Of a stretch of DNA of 64,000 bases, positions 26,214-36,500 are shown in pieces. The notes beneath the pieces are model-generated. The model ran no database searches. It was given only the letters and a program-made list of their open reading frames with translations, and had not been told where the DNA came from. The stretch comes from an uncultured Clostridia bacterium (GTDB lineage: Bacteria > Bacillota > Clostridia > Lachnospirales > Lachnospiraceae): contig CAOKVX010000014.1 in the NCBI GenBank assembly GCA_948472945.1, positions 1 to 64,000 on the forward strand, read 5' to 3'. Both the position numbers and the translations under genes were made by a program. The number at the start of each line of letters is the position of its first letter. Position 1 is the first letter of the stretch.

Positions 26214-27893
26214 ATGGCGATATCAAAGGTGGTCAGTATAGAAATAACTGACTTTGTCACCAGAGTTTGCGAGGTGAGTTACGGTAAAAAGATTGCGACG
26301 GTGTACAATACGGTGATGTTTGAAAATCCTGAGAATACCGTTGAGGACGCTTTTATAGCCGAACGCTCTGCCTATGTTCCGGAGTTAAAAAAGCAATTAA
26401 AGGAAGCTAAGATTAAGTGCAGGGATGCGGTATTTGTTTTGGCAAGCAACAAAATATTGAGCCGTGAGATTACAATACCGGATATGAAAGATAAGCTTAT
26501 TGCGGATTATATTGAGGGGGAGAAAAACCAGTATTTCCCTATGGACATATCTGAGCATAAGATTACATACTGTATAGCGGACAGAAATGAACAGAAAAAA
26601 GAAATTAAGCTTATCGTATATGCGGCGCCTATTGAGCTTATTAAGAACTATCAGGAGCTTGCGAAAGAGCTCGGTGTCAAGATAGTAAAACTTGACTATT
26701 TTGGCAATGCGGAGTATAAGCATCTTCAGAATAATAATTCCAATTCGAGACTTGACTTTTATCTTGAGATTAATGAGAGCAACACTATGTTTACTATTCT
26801 TGAGAATGGCAAATTTGCTCTGCAGAGAAATATGAATTTTGGCGTGCTTCAGCTTGTGCAGCATCTGATTGACGAGGGCTACTACGGAACAATTGATGTG
26901 AAAGACGCGATGCGAAAGCTTATATCTGAAAGGCTTATCTTTGGCTCATATTCGGAGATGGTTGAGTATTCACCGGTTGACGAGGCTGATTCTAAGCTGT
27001 ATGAGTGCAAAAAAAGGATTACTGATGCGGTAAGGCCGCTTATATCGGGAGTGGCGAGGGTTCTTGAATATTATAATAACAGGAATAAGGATCTTTCGAT
27101 ATCTGAGATATTTGTCGGGAGCTGTGGCTCTGAAATAGGCGGTATTCTTGAAATTATTACGAGTGAGTTTGAGGGAGTCAAATTTAAAAGGCTTGCGAAA
27201 CTGCCGGGAATTAAATATTCAAAGGCAAATGAATTTATGGTAAACAGGAGCACCGAATTCATGTCATGTATAGGTGCGTCCCACATTTCCGGCGTGGACT
27301 TTAACATACGTGAAGAGTCCGCCGAAAAACAGTCGCAGACGTTTGCGCTGCTCGCACTTTTACTTGCGTTCGCAGCGGCGGGCGCGCTGGTGGGAGTTCC
27401 TATGTTTAACTATTATATGGAGATTAACAGGCAGGAGTCGCTTAGCAAAAAGATAAGCGAGCTTGCGGAATTCGATAAGCTTAAAATTGACAGGGATAAA
27501 GGAACTGCTGATTATGAGGAGCTAAGGAATTTTTCAGAATCGACGGTTACGAACAATCAGGGATTCAACACTGTGCTCGCCAAGATTGAATCGCTTGTGC
27601 CTTCAAATACGGTTGTGTCGTCGGTTACTGCCGACGAAGAGGGCGTGACGTTTGTAGTAAGTACTCCGTCTAAAGAGGAAGCCGCAAAGCTTTTAATACA
27701 GCTTGAACAGATTGAGGAATTCGAATCGGTGACGGTTAACAATATTACCGAGGAATATGATGACGAGACTTCTGTCAGGTATGAGACATTTACCGTACTG
27801 TGCTCGTATTTTAAACCTGAGCCTACACCGACGCCTGCGCCGCCGGATAATTCAGGAGCGGATGGAGATAGTAACGCGGAGGGAGGCGAGTAA
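26214..27893 (+). CDS. PilM-PilN fusion protein
   Basis: 559 residues joining two alignment-complex proteins that are usually separate. Residues 1 to about 355 are an actin-fold PilM domain (SKVVSIEITDFVTRV at the start, GSCGSEIGGILEI in the second lobe). A membrane segment at about 378-398 is followed by a PilN-like periplasmic-type domain with coiled coil and NTVVSSVTADEEGVTF. It ends in a Pro-Thr/acidic tail. PilM binds the cytoplasmic N-terminus of PilN, so the fusion keeps partners together. The ATG at 26214 has GAGGAG. The stop is 1 base before the pilO start. Confidence 0.85.
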   Translation: MAISKVVSIEITDFVTRVCEVSYGKKIATVYNTVMFENPENTVEDAFIAERSAYVPELKKQLKEAKIKCRDAVFVLASNKILSREITIPDMKDKLIADYIEGEKNQYFPMDISEHKITYCIADRNEQKKEIKLIVYAAPIELIKNYQELAKELGVKIVKLDYFGNAEYKHLQNNNSNSRLDFYLEINESNTMFTILENGKFALQRNMNFGVLQLVQHLIDEGYYGTIDVKDAMRKLISERLIFGSYSEMVEYSPVDEADSKLYECKKRITDAVRPLISGVARVLEYYNNRNKDLSISEIFVGSCGSEIGGILEIITSEFEGVKFKRLAKLPGIKYSKANEFMVNRSTEFMSCIGASHISGVDFNIREESAEKQSQTFALLALLLAFAAAGALVGVPMFNYYMEINRQESLSKKISELAEFDKLKIDRDKGTADYEELRNFSESTVTNNQGFNTVLAKIESLVPSNTVVSSVTADEEGVTFVVSTPSKEEAAKLLIQLEQIEEFESVTVNNITEEYDDETSVRYETFTVLCSYFKPEPTPTPAPPDNSGADGDSNAEGGE

Positions 27894-27894
27894 T

Positions 27895-28542
27895 ATGGGT
27901 AAACTTGATGCAAAACAGTCGCGTATTGTAATAATGCTTCTTGTTGCGGCGGTTATTATAGTAGCTTTCAGGTTCGGCTACACCACTATAACAGAAAAGA
28001 CTGACGAGGTTGCTGCGGAGAATGAAGTGCTCAGCGATAAGCTTTCCGAGCTTGAGTATGTCAGGGATAATGCAGAGCAGTTCAGGGCTGAACTTAGTGC
28101 GGCTTTGAGCGGAATAGAAGCCGTGAAACAAAAATTTGCCGCAGATATAAAGCCTCAGAAGTCGATAATGATGCTGAGGGAGCTTGAGACAGCCGCAGAT
28201 ATGAATATAATCAATATAGGATTTAACGAAACAGAGAACATATTTACATCTTCATTTGTAAATGAGGCCGGCGATCCGGCGATCGCCAACAAAAGCGTTC
28301 TAAATATAAGCTACAAGACATCATATGAGGGATTGAAGAAATCTTTGGAGTTTATAAACAGCTACGGTGATTATATGAATCTTGAGAGCATTACATCGTC
28401 ATATAATCAGGAGACGGGACTGCTTATGGGAAATATGTCAATTAACATGTATTCGCTCACGGGACTTGGGAAAATGTACGAGAATCCGCGGGTTGACGGA
28501 ATTGGATTATCAAAGGACAATATATTCGGCACCATGAGGTGA
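27895..28542 (+). CDS. pilO: PilO-like pilus alignment protein
   Basis: 215 residues. One membrane segment (about 13-30), then a short coiled coil (about 38-60) and a ferredoxin-like domain: the PilO layout. It begins one base after the PilM-PilN fusion. Partnering with the PilN part to make a membrane complex that aligns PilC with the ATPases is the known family role; sequence identity to PilO is weak, so the call rests mostly on layout and position. Confidence 0.75.
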   Translation: MGKLDAKQSRIVIMLLVAAVIIVAFRFGYTTITEKTDEVAAENEVLSDKLSELEYVRDNAEQFRAELSAALSGIEAVKQKFAADIKPQKSIMMLRELETAADMNIINIGFNETENIFTSSFVNEAGDPAIANKSVLNISYKTSYEGLKKSLEFINSYGDYMNLESITSSYNQETGLLMGNMSINMYSLTGLGKMYENPRVDGIGLSKDNIFGTMR

Positions 28543-28546
28543 TTAT

Positions 28547-29938
28547 ATGAACCGTATATTATGTAAAATTAATAAAGAAAGGCAGCCGCGTCAGTCGGCA
28601 AATAGCCGCGCATTTAGGGCTGAATGGCTTGACGAGAGCCGGAATAAAGGAATTACGCTTGTCGAGATTATTGTAAGTATGCTTATACTGGCAATAATCA
28701 TAGTTCCGCTTTTATCATCATTTGTCACAGCCGGAAAAGCTAATCTTGCAGTTAAGAATAATTCATTTGCCAGAACTGTAGGTGAGAGTGTTATAGAATC
28801 TGTAAAACTTTTAGGCATTGAGGGTACGGCGCTGGAGTTTTATAAAGACACGGAAAGTGCAGAAACCTTTATAATGGCTGCGGAGTGCAGCGGGTTCGGC
28901 GAGATTGTCCCTGTGGGAGGACATGAGTCAGTTGTAACTAATAACGGTATCAAGAAATTCTCCCCGCAGGCTTCCGGAATATATGAGTATATGATAACCG
29001 GTGTTAAACAGGGTACCGGAACTTATGATGTGAAGTTAAAGCTGGATAAAAACGCATACCCTAACGATTATCAGTATGCGGACCTGTCGGCATTTGCCTC
29101 AGACAAGACAGCGCTTGTCAATCCTGCCCTAAGGAATTCAGATTACGATTATAAAGCGCTGCAGTACTTTAAACAGCTTCATGAGAGATACTTGTACTCC
29201 AAATATGTAACTATAAGGGACCAGATTGAAGCCGAGAACGGCGAGAAATGGGAACAGTATTATGAGGAACTTGACAGATATAACGAAGAGATATCGCAAG
29301 GCCATGAGGCCGTCAAACCGGAACTGCCACAGACAAAGCCTATACCTGACAAGGAAGAGGCTCTGCCTGATGAATATATAAAAAATAACATAAAAAAGAC
29401 TCTTGATATTTCTATTAAGGAAAAAGTAGAAGGTGGAAATACAATTTACATTGTCGACTCGACAATGACTTATGAGTGTGACAACACGTTAAGGCAGTTT
29501 GCCGCAACGAATGATGTAATTGTCAAAACCTATTCAGGTTACTGCAGCGATCAGGGATATGCTGATATAGAATCGCTGCTGGTGATGTACGCGCCATTTT
29601 CCGGTATTGATACGCTTAATCTCGAGACTGTTAATATTAAAAAAGAAACATTAAGGGATATAGATGTATATATAATTGTGCAGTCTGACAGGGATGTAAG
29701 TACCTCGGGTTCGGCGCTCAATGTAAATGTTGACACTGCCGCCACCGGCAGCATTAATCTATATAGTCAGGCGTCTCTTGACGTGACGCCCGCAACGATA
29801 TCAAGCGAGAGGAAACTTATACACGATGTTGCAGATTCGGCCGACACTATATACAATATCGACGTTGAAGTCTATAAGGCCGGAGGAACTTTCAGCAGCC
29901 TTATAACATCAATAAAATCTACGCTTGTCAACAGGTAA
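28547..29938 (+). CDS. Prepilin-like minor pilin with large extracellular domain
   Basis: 463 residues. The prepilin signal is unusually far in (about residue 35): NKG then ITLVEIIVSMLILAIIIVPL, with Glu5 present. The long basic leader is typical of some clostridial minor pilins. The C-terminal 400 residues are an unknown globular domain, too large for a shaft subunit. It sits 4 bases after pilO and in the minor-pilin position, so a priming or tip role resembling PilV or GspJ is inferred. Confidence 0.75.
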   Translation: MNRILCKINKERQPRQSANSRAFRAEWLDESRNKGITLVEIIVSMLILAIIIVPLLSSFVTAGKANLAVKNNSFARTVGESVIESVKLLGIEGTALEFYKDTESAETFIMAAECSGFGEIVPVGGHESVVTNNGIKKFSPQASGIYEYMITGVKQGTGTYDVKLKLDKNAYPNDYQYADLSAFASDKTALVNPALRNSDYDYKALQYFKQLHERYLYSKYVTIRDQIEAENGEKWEQYYEELDRYNEEISQGHEAVKPELPQTKPIPDKEEALPDEYIKNNIKKTLDISIKEKVEGGNTIYIVDSTMTYECDNTLRQFAATNDVIVKTYSGYCSDQGYADIESLLVMYAPFSGIDTLNLETVNIKKETLRDIDVYIIVQSDRDVSTSGSALNVNVDTAATGSINLYSQASLDVTPATISSERKLIHDVADSADTIYNIDVEVYKAGGTFSSLITSIKSTLVNR

Positions 29939-29979
29939 AAGCAGAGTAAGGAAACATGTGTAAAGTAAGGAGGTTTTGT

Positions 29980-32166
29980 ATGAAAAGGTTTAAGCGGGAT
30001 ATTGACAACAGGGGAATGTCCCTTCTGCTTGTCATAGTAACAATGTCGTTTGTGACTATCATTGCGGCTGTTGTTATTGCAATTACATACAGAAACCTTG
30101 AGGCGATGAAGAACAGTATAGGATCTACAAAGAGCTTTTACACTGCGGAGAGCGCGATGGACGAGATGCGCGCGAAATTTTATGAGTGGTCCGACGAGGC
30201 GTTCAGAAAATCTTATGGGGACTGGCTCGGACGTTATAATTCGGTTCCCGAGAGCGAACGGGAGAAGCTCTTTAAGACATCATATATCGGTGAGCTTGAG
30301 ACGGTAATAAACGATAAATTTATGTGTTATTTTGGTGAATTCCCGAGTGATATTGACGGTCTTTTTGTTAATTTTACGTCTGACAGGGTATCATGGAATC
30401 CGGAGTATGAGCCGAGCATAGAAAAAAATGCAGACGGAACCTCCATGACGGTAAAAGATATATCGCTTGTTTATACGGATGCGGACGACTATGAGACCAT
30501 CATAACAACTGACCTTAAGCTTGACGTAAAATATGACGGGCTTTCACATAATACCCTTGACAAGTCCGATGCTGACTGCGCAGCTTACGCAATAATATCC
30601 GACTGCAGGATTGCAAATACGCCGGGAACTATGGCGCAAATTGACGGCAATATCTATGCGGGCGGTTATAACATGGATAAGGCGTCATACGGTGACGCGG
30701 GAATATTGTTTGACGGAGGTTCGCTTGAAATCAGCGCGGATAAAATAGTGTCAAGGGGAGACATAGAATTTACCAACGAGGCGATACTTAAGGCGGAAGG
30801 CCCCGGGGAAGTGAACGGAACAGGAGACGCACAGTACTGTAATATATGGGCGCAGGGGTTCGGTCTTACCGGCGTGGGGGCTGCGGTTATGGACATACAG
30901 GGCAACTGTTATATATATGACGATACGACGGTTGACGCAGCCGGCTCTAGCTTTACCGTTAACGGTTCTTACTACGGATATAACACGAACAATGCGGCAG
31001 GCCATATGACTGATGCGGATAATATTGAACTGAGAATGGGTACTCCGGCGGGAAGCAGCTCCATAGTAATTAATAAAAATGATTCCAAGGTTGACCTGAT
31101 GGGCTGCGATCCCGTATGGATTGCCGGAAAAACTTTCGTATCTGTCCCTAAGCTTTACGGGGAGGCAGATATACTTGATACAAACGTGTCATTTCCGCAG
31201 GGCGAAGCCATATCGTACAAAGGACTGCAGTCGGCGTATCTTATGCCTGGAGACTGTATAATAGGAATAGGGCATAATCCTATGTCGATTGATGAGTATG
31301 AAAGCCTTGTCAATGACGAAAATGTGTTTATAGATCTGGACAAAAGCCGTAAAAACGGCGGGGTTGCCCTTGCAGGATATGTCCAGATTGATAAGCCTTA
31401 CCGTGTCGCGACGGTGGATTACTCCGCTTCTTCTGAAAACAAAGTTGTATATCTGTATCTCAATTTTATAAACACTGACAAGGCAACGGAGTATTTTCAG
31501 GAATTTGCAGTGAAATATAATGAGCTGCTCGAATCGAAAATGTCAGTACTCGGAGGCGGAAGTATTCTATTCAATCCGTCTACGCTTGTAACTACCGGAA
31601 ATATGCTATTATACGACGGCAGCAAAAGTAAACCCGAGCTGTCGGTGACGGACGGAAAATATAATGTATTTGATGAGAGGATAGAAACGAAAGAAGCCGA
31701 GCTGAACAACAGGTATAATGGTCTTATAACCGCTCTGGACGAGGATTACACGGGAGTCGGTGCAGCGCAGTTTATGACTGACAATTTTGTTGATTTCAGC
31801 AAGGTTAACGGTAATACCGAGGAGGAGCTCGATTATGCTTTAAGCGGCGGTAAAAAATATAAGCTCATAACAGGTGACAATATTAATATTACTTCTAATA
31901 CAAATGCCATAATTATAGCTACAGGGAATGTTAAGATAGCGGCTGGAGCCACAGTAAACGGGCTGATAATGGCCAGAGGCAGCGTTGAACTTACCGGGGC
32001 GTCCGTATATGCCGAGCCTGAGGATGTTGCGGAACTTATTTTAAATGAGGAAAAGGTAGCAAAATATTTCAGCTTTGAAACTTCTAATGAGATAGGAACA
32101 AACACAGGAGGAATGTTTTCATCTGATTTGATTATGACCGAATATGTGAATTGGCGCAAAAACTGA
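29980..32166 (+). CDS. PilX/GspK-like minor pilin lacking Glu5
   Basis: 728 residues. The leader is followed by DNRG and MSLLLVIVTMSFVTIIAA. Position 5 of the mature form is Leu, not Glu. Loss of Glu5 is characteristic of GspK/PilX-type proteins that cap the pilus or pseudopilus tip. The rest resembles polymer-forming, beta-rich secreted domains in its Gly and Asp content (GAAVMDIQGNCYIYDDTT), but I recognise no family. The ATG at 29980 follows AAGGAGG. It is likely part of a tip complex with the neighbouring prepilin-like proteins. Confidence 0.75.
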   Translation: MKRFKRDIDNRGMSLLLVIVTMSFVTIIAAVVIAITYRNLEAMKNSIGSTKSFYTAESAMDEMRAKFYEWSDEAFRKSYGDWLGRYNSVPESEREKLFKTSYIGELETVINDKFMCYFGEFPSDIDGLFVNFTSDRVSWNPEYEPSIEKNADGTSMTVKDISLVYTDADDYETIITTDLKLDVKYDGLSHNTLDKSDADCAAYAIISDCRIANTPGTMAQIDGNIYAGGYNMDKASYGDAGILFDGGSLEISADKIVSRGDIEFTNEAILKAEGPGEVNGTGDAQYCNIWAQGFGLTGVGAAVMDIQGNCYIYDDTTVDAAGSSFTVNGSYYGYNTNNAAGHMTDADNIELRMGTPAGSSSIVINKNDSKVDLMGCDPVWIAGKTFVSVPKLYGEADILDTNVSFPQGEAISYKGLQSAYLMPGDCIIGIGHNPMSIDEYESLVNDENVFIDLDKSRKNGGVALAGYVQIDKPYRVATVDYSASSENKVVYLYLNFINTDKATEYFQEFAVKYNELLESKMSVLGGGSILFNPSTLVTTGNMLLYDGSKSKPELSVTDGKYNVFDERIETKEAELNNRYNGLITALDEDYTGVGAAQFMTDNFVDFSKVNGNTEEELDYALSGGKKYKLITGDNINITSNTNAIIIATGNVKIAAGATVNGLIMARGSVELTGASVYAEPEDVAELILNEEKVAKYFSFETSNEIGTNTGGMFSSDLIMTEYVNWRKN

Positions 32167-32269
32167 CTGCTGATTTAACGTATAAGCAAGATAGTTACGT
32201 ATTATGAAAGAAGTGTTAGAGTTGCGCGCCTAAGGCGCTTAACATATGTATAAGAGAAGGTGTATTTAT

Positions 32270-32794
32270 ATGAACGGTAAAAATCTTAATAATAGGGGAT
32301 TTTCACTCATTGAGCTTATCGTTGTAGTGTTGATTACAGCGATACTAAGCGGCGGTATTGTCACTTCGATGATTGTCATACGCGACTCCGACGTATCTGC
32401 GGCCTCTAAAAAACTTGTCTCAATTCTGACGGCGGCCAGAAGCTACACGATATCAAAATCAGGAGATACCATATGGCTTGAGCTGTCGAAAGAGGACGGC
32501 AGCTGTTATGCATATGTATATCAGGGGGATAAGGGAGCGCCTGACGATGCAAAAGTTTTATCCTCCGAAAAAATTTGCGGCAAATCCATTACTCTCAAAA
32601 TCAGGGAGGAGCTTTACGACGGCTCAGAAGAAGTGACCGAGGTTGCGGACGGAACGTCTGTAAAGTTCAACTTTATAAAAGCTTCCGGGGCTCTTACTGA
32701 GGGATACACAGATATTACGGTTAAGGGCGGAAGTGATAAAGAGGAAAATATAATAGTAATTAAAGAAACCGGAAGATGCATTCGTGATATTTAA
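32270..32794 (+). CDS. Prepilin-like minor pilin (GspH type)
   Basis: 174 residues. The signal NNRG then FSLIELIVVVLITAILSG has Glu5. The mature part is short and beta-rich with SAASKKLVSILTAARSYTIS, the pattern of GspH/FimT minor subunits. The ATG at 32270 with GAGAAGG is preferred to the upstream start at 32246. It lies between two other prepilin genes. Confidence 0.8.
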   Translation: MNGKNLNNRGFSLIELIVVVLITAILSGGIVTSMIVIRDSDVSAASKKLVSILTAARSYTISKSGDTIWLELSKEDGSCYAYVYQGDKGAPDDAKVLSSEKICGKSITLKIREELYDGSEEVTEVADGTSVKFNFIKASGALTEGYTDITVKGGSDKEENIIVIKETGRCIRDI

Positions 32795-32830
32795 GGTTTA
32801 ACTATCGTAAAAGTTCAGGGAGCGGCGTTT

Positions 32831-33463
32831 ATGAAAAAAAAGATAAACTGTTTCAGACAATCGAATAATGGCGTTACGCTTATAGAGCTTATAGTCACTA
32901 TACTCATTATGACTATAGTGACAGGCTGCATAACCTTATTTATATCTTCATCGAGGAACAGCTATTTTCGTATAAGCAATGAGACGGCTCTTCAGACAGA
33001 GGCCGACGTTGCGATGACTTTCCTGACCGACATGGCCGAGGAGGCGTCAGCTTTCAGGATTTCACAAGAACATATTGCGGGCGCAGGCGGTACATTGCGG
33101 CAATTCAATGTACTATGCATGCAAATATACGATTCAGAGCCGTTTTTCTGTTTCATAATTCACGACATAGAGGTAAATGAGCTGCGATTTTTAAAAGTCA
33201 AACAAAACGATACGGGAAAATTGCTGTGGACGGAAGGAACATCGGGAGTTAATATTAATAATATTGATATTAAGGGAACTTTGTCGGCAAACGGTATAGA
33301 CAATCCTGATAATAAAAGATGTTTCCTAGCCTCGTATGTGACAGGCTTTAACCCGGTTGTCCCGGCTGAAAAAAAGGGACTGCTTCAGGTATCAATAGAG
33401 CTGAAATACGGCGGCAGCACGTATTCGGCAAATAAAAATATATCAAGCAGAAATATTGGTTGA
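32831..33463 (+). CDS. Prepilin-like minor pilin (PilW/GspJ type)
   Basis: 210 residues. The signal NNG then VTLIELIVTILIMTIVTG has Glu5, followed by an alpha-helix and TDMAEEASAFRISQ, typical of PilW/GspJ. It is the last prepilin before the giant InlB-repeat protein. Together with its two neighbours and the Glu5-less protein it makes a complete minor pilin set of the kind that primes fibre assembly. Confidence 0.8.
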   Translation: MKKKINCFRQSNNGVTLIELIVTILIMTIVTGCITLFISSSRNSYFRISNETALQTEADVAMTFLTDMAEEASAFRISQEHIAGAGGTLRQFNVLCMQIYDSEPFFCFIIHDIEVNELRFLKVKQNDTGKLLWTEGTSGVNINNIDIKGTLSANGIDNPDNKRCFLASYVTGFNPVVPAEKKGLLQVSIELKYGGSTYSANKNISSRNIG

Positions 33464-33512
33464 ATAAGTTAATTATTTTGTTGTTGGTTTCATGGATATA
33501 AGGAGTGGTTAT

Positions 33513-36500
33513 ATGAAATTGTTTAAGGTATTTAGTGTAAAAAATGGAGCGGTTAAAAAGTTCAAACAAAACAAAAAGAAAATAATTCCGGCATTCTTTG
33601 TATTCATGATTATATTTTTGGTTGTGTCAGCAGCCGAGAGCATTTTATATTTCAGGGACAGCAAAGTAAACGCTGCGGGCTCTGTCGTGTCCACGGACGG
33701 AAAGTTTGTAATACCTGAATGTAATGAAGATTCGGAAAAGGGAAGCAAGGATAATCCATTTGTCGTTCTTGAAATAGTGCCGGGCGCAGCAAGCGCGTCT
33801 TTCGGATATCTTGTCGGGGGACAGGAGCCTATAGACATTGAAAAGGCGTTGAAAGAGGACCCGTCGGCTAAGGATGTGCTTTCTAAATATGTCGATATAA
33901 ATGAGGACGGAACAGGATATACAAATACGGACTTATTTAAGAAGCTTGGAATCGGTCTTGCCTATAAAGACAATGATATAGCCAACGGCGAGGATATATC
34001 AAAGTTTGAGTTTGGAGGCTGGTTTCTTGAAAAACAGTGTGTCAACCGTGTTGACGCCGGCATGAGACTCTCAAAGGACACTACGGTATACGCAAAATGG
34101 GTTACGGTATATCCAACCGACGAGGTCAATCAGGCGGCTGGAAAGAACGAGACCTATAAGCCTCAGTATACAGTAAAATTTGACGCCAACTGTGGCGGCG
34201 ACGGGGATGGCGTTGTCGGCATGCCCGAGGATATTGCTCATATAGAGCAATACACATCGCTTGTGGAGCCGCTTTCCGTGCCAAGGCTTAAAGGAAAGCT
34301 TTTTGCCGGCTGGTATACCGACAGGGAATGTACCTCGAAATATTCATTTAACAGCCGTGTAGAGGGCGACGTTACATTATATGCAAAATGGAATGAGCTG
34401 CCTGATATAGTTTATAGCCTGCAGTTTGACGCAAACCTGCCTGAAGGAATGTCTGCGGACAGTGTAAGCGGTATGCCGGGTACAATAGAGAATTATGCAA
34501 AGAACGGTATGAGCTTTGATTTTACCGACGTCACCCCTGTGAACGAGCCTTCGGTTTCCGGTTATTTGTTTACGGGATGGTATTATGACAGCGCATGTAC
34601 GCGTCCATTTAATTTTACAGAAATCGTGCCGGATGACATTGCCGGAGTAAATGTTACCCTTTATGCAGGGTGGGCTAAGGAAGGGTCTGAGTCGTATACC
34701 CTGTGGTTTGACGCAAATGAGCCTGCCGAAGCTGTAGCAGAGGCGAAGCAGTATAAGGATTTTTTGGATACTGACGCTTCGGGAAAGGTTATAGGGCTTG
34801 AGGACGCTCTTGCGGGGGAGCCTGTTCTTGAGGGAAATATATCGAAGAAAGTTAAAGACTATAATGTAAAGGTTATAACTACTACTCCGGAAGACTTTTT
34901 TGAGTATGGATATAATTATTACATACAGGGCGGGGGTAATCCTCCTATTCTCGGAAAAAATAAATATAAGGACAACAATGTGTTACTTATAGACAGGGCC
35001 GACATGATATTTATAAGCGAAGGTCTGTACAATCAGAATATACAGAGTCAGGATACGGATAAGCAGCTTATGCAGCTCTTCAGGAAGTATAAAAATACAG
35101 ATATGTGGTATGACAGGGGATATAATGATGCGGATAATGCGCCATATACTGATATAGACTACAATAATTGCAGCTTTAAGCCTGAGCCTATGTTTTTTGG
35201 AATGTATAACGGAATGTTTTCCATTGATTTTGACTGGGAAACAACTATGAGAATATTCAAAAAAACAACGGTTGGAAGTAAGGGAGACGGTTCTGACGCT
35301 GTCCCGATTATATATGATGTAAAAAGTCTGGGCTCGTGGCTTCAGGACGATAATAAGCAGGAGGTAACATATACCACGAGCGACGGCAAAGTAGTTACGG
35401 TTGAAGGCGGAAGGATTCTCGGAAAAACCTCGCGTGAGAATACGTTTAAACTCTACTTAATGACTCAGCAGATGGACCCTCTTACAGTCTATAACGCATA
35501 CATAGAGGGTAAATCACAGTATGGTAAGATATGTGTCGACGGTGAACACGCAGGTTGTTTTGAATATTATGACCCTGAAAATGGTACGCATAAATATACT
35601 GATTTGTGGTCGTTTAAGACGTTGCTGCCTGTTGAGGCTATGACCGAGGAGACATGGAAAGAGTATTATAAGCATTGTCTCTGTTATATAGACAACAATA
35701 TTAATCCGGACGGAGTCGACCCTACGGGAATCTCGCAGTCGCTTGGGTTCAACGATTATCCGGCTATAAATAACAGTACGGTAAATAACGGTATACTTGC
35801 GGCAACGACTGCCAACTCGACGCTTGTTCTGGAGTTAATCAACAGAAGCAAGGTTACGCCTGACGAGGGTATGAAAGATTTTATACCAAAAGATGTTGTC
35901 GATGCGGAGGGTTACAATATGACGAATGCGTTATATTACCTTTTGCACGGCGACGGGGCGCCTAAAAAATATGAGGGCGACGTCAGGGTGCTTGACATTG
36001 AGCCTTCGGACGGCGACGGCTCGCATAAGGACAGTTCATTCTGGTTTTGGTACATAAGCAAATATATCCGTAATTTCTCGGGTAAGGTAAGCGTCACAAA
36101 CACTACTACATGGGAATTTGCCGGAAATATAGACGACCTTAACAGCATGTACGATATAATATATGTAGGCGGCAATATTGGGGCTATGAATGACAATCTA
36201 AAAGATATGATGCCGAAAAATTCAAAAGACAGCATATATCTTTACGCACACAACGGGGCTGTTATGGACAATGTAAAGCTCACAAACAGGGCGGGCAGTC
36301 TCGGAGATACGACGGCCGACTCAGCTGTCACAAAGTTTATAGCGTCCGGAAATGATTTGACAAAAACTAAATATAACGACCTTCTTCAGTTTGCCGAGGC
36401 CGGTTATCCGATAGTGTTTGGAAGAGAGCTGATTAACGGTACATTCATCAAAGGCAATTTATCGGTAAGCGATATAAACACAGATGCCGTTGACACAGCA

